Shown here piece after piece: positions 63,641 through 64,000 of a stretch of DNA of 64,000 bases (positions are counted from its first letter, which is position 1; each line of letters begins with the position of its first letter). Under the pieces are notes generated by a model. That model did no database searches and was not told the DNA's origin. It saw nothing but the letters and a program-made list of their open reading frames with translations. A program made the position numbers and the translations under genes. Origin of the DNA: Paracoccus lichenicola (lineage in GTDB: Bacteria > Pseudomonadota > Alphaproteobacteria > Rhodobacterales > Rhodobacteraceae); the NCBI RefSeq assembly GCF_009708075.1, contig NZ_WMBT01000008.1:1-64000 (forward strand), given 5' to 3'.

Positions 63641-63859
63641 AATCTGGAGCCTAGACACAGATCATTCTGCCAGCAGAAAGGTATGGTAGATTATTATGTT
63701 CTAGTGCTACAATGAATTGTCCAGTGGCAGTCGATTGCACGCCGGGTCTTGGGAGGGGCACACGGTGCGTATCGAGCCAGCATGTATCGCAACATGGTTG
63801 CGGCCATAGCTCGGCTCATACTTCGATAATATCATGAGTGTGCCGGGAGGAAACCGCAC
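63641..63859. other. Gap after the IS5 remnant
   Basis: It holds no recognisable gene. The final bases carry the GGGAGGAAACC ribosome site of the next gene. The A/T-rich patch at 63640-63720 may be part of the inserted DNA. Confidence 0.5.
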
Positions 63860-64000
63860 GTGGCCCATGTCGTGACCCAGCATTGCTGCAACGATGCAGC
63901 ATGTGTCGATGTATGTCCGGTGAACTGTATCCATCCAGGCCCGACCGAGGCAGCCTATTCGACGGCAGAGATGCTCTATATCGATCCGGATGTCTGCATC
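63860..64000 (+). CDS. Ferredoxin-type reductase (FprA-like), partial
   Basis: The first 47 codons run off the window end. GTG 63860 after GGGAGGAAACC gives MAHVVTQHCCNDAACVDVCP followed by VNCIHPGPTEAAYSTAEMLY, the N-terminal 4Fe-4S ferredoxin-type domain of FprA-like ferredoxin-NADP reductases or of a stand-alone 7Fe ferredoxin. The cysteine spacing C-x4-C-x3-C-P is visible, with a further cluster beginning at DPDVCI. Confidence 0.8.
   Translation, partial: MAHVVTQHCCNDAACVDVCPVNCIHPGPTEAAYSTAEMLYIDPDVCI

Noticed and set aside
63641-63859. Minus-strand 75-codon frame near the right edge
   Set aside because: It overlaps the ribosome site and start of the ferredoxin-type gene and has no recognisable motif.
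1-64000. CRISPR arrays, prophage genes, tRNA or rRNA genes
   Set aside because: No regularly spaced short repeats, phage structural genes or cloverleaf/rRNA sequences were recognised while reading the window.

Overview
The window is high-GC DNA that reads like a chromosome or large plasmid of an alphaproteobacterium of the Rhodobacteraceae, most likely Paracoccus or a close relative. This is an inference from gene content and codon use. The pca cluster order with PcaQ and PobR regulators, the ThiD-O-S-G-E cluster under a TPP riboswitch, the ribB/ribH pair and many 4-bp ATGA gene overlaps all fit. No rRNA, tRNA, CRISPR array or replication origin was seen.

Layout. (1) 0.3-6.1 kb: chromate-type transporter, Na/Pi cotransporter-like protein, MDR oxidoreductase and APC permease. 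(2) 6.2-12.3 kb: TPP riboswitch followed by thiDOSGE, a ThiF-rhodanese protein and a ThiY/ThiX pyrimidine uptake pair whose ATPase is not in the window. (3) 12.3-20.3 kb: pobR/pobA, pcaQ, pcaDCHGB and pcaK, which turn 4-hydroxybenzoate and protocatechuate into 3-oxoadipate. (4) 20.5-31.0 kb: a hydroaromatic (quinate/shikimate-type) block with a BKACE enzyme, a polar-amino-acid-type ABC importer with two paralogous binding proteins, type II dehydroquinase, a MocA-type and an AroE-type dehydrogenase, a LysR regulator flanked by two copies of a 211-bp structured repeat, and a 3-dehydroshikimate dehydratase/HPPD-like fusion that delivers protocatechuate. (5) 31.1-34.6 kb: pcaIJF and pcaR, which finish the pathway to succinyl-CoA and acetyl-CoA. 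Regions 3-5 together encode a complete route from hydroaromatics and 4-hydroxybenzoate to central metabolism. (6) 34.7-41.8 kb: creatinase, creatininase, a LysR regulator and an ABC importer, with a shared upstream motif that suggests one creatinine/creatine regulon. (7) 42.1-46.8 kb: ribH, ribB with a degenerate RibA domain, a D-2-hydroxyacid dehydrogenase, a GH13 enzyme and a small ribbon-helix-helix protein. (8) 46.9-52.2 kb: a heme-copper oxidase module (CtaG, CopD-like, subunit II, fused subunit I-III, small membrane protein). Its subunit II has lost the CuA ligands and its subunit I lacks the K-channel lysine. (9) 52.4-54.5 kb: a gene graveyard with GH13 and FadL pseudogenes and a possible imuA fragment. 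(10) 54.5-62.9 kb: a GntR regulator and a branched-chain-amino-acid-type ABC importer grouped with a phosphotransferase and two proteins of unknown function. (11) 63.0-64.0 kb: a broken IS5-family transposase and the start of a ferredoxin-type reductase gene.

The most interesting items are the CuA-less oxidase module, the paired 211-bp repeat with conserved hairpins around the LysR gene, the operator-like motifs that define two small regulons (creatine and hydroaromatic), and the uncharacterised Liv/phosphotransferase cluster. All family assignments come from reading the sequence by eye; no database search was run.
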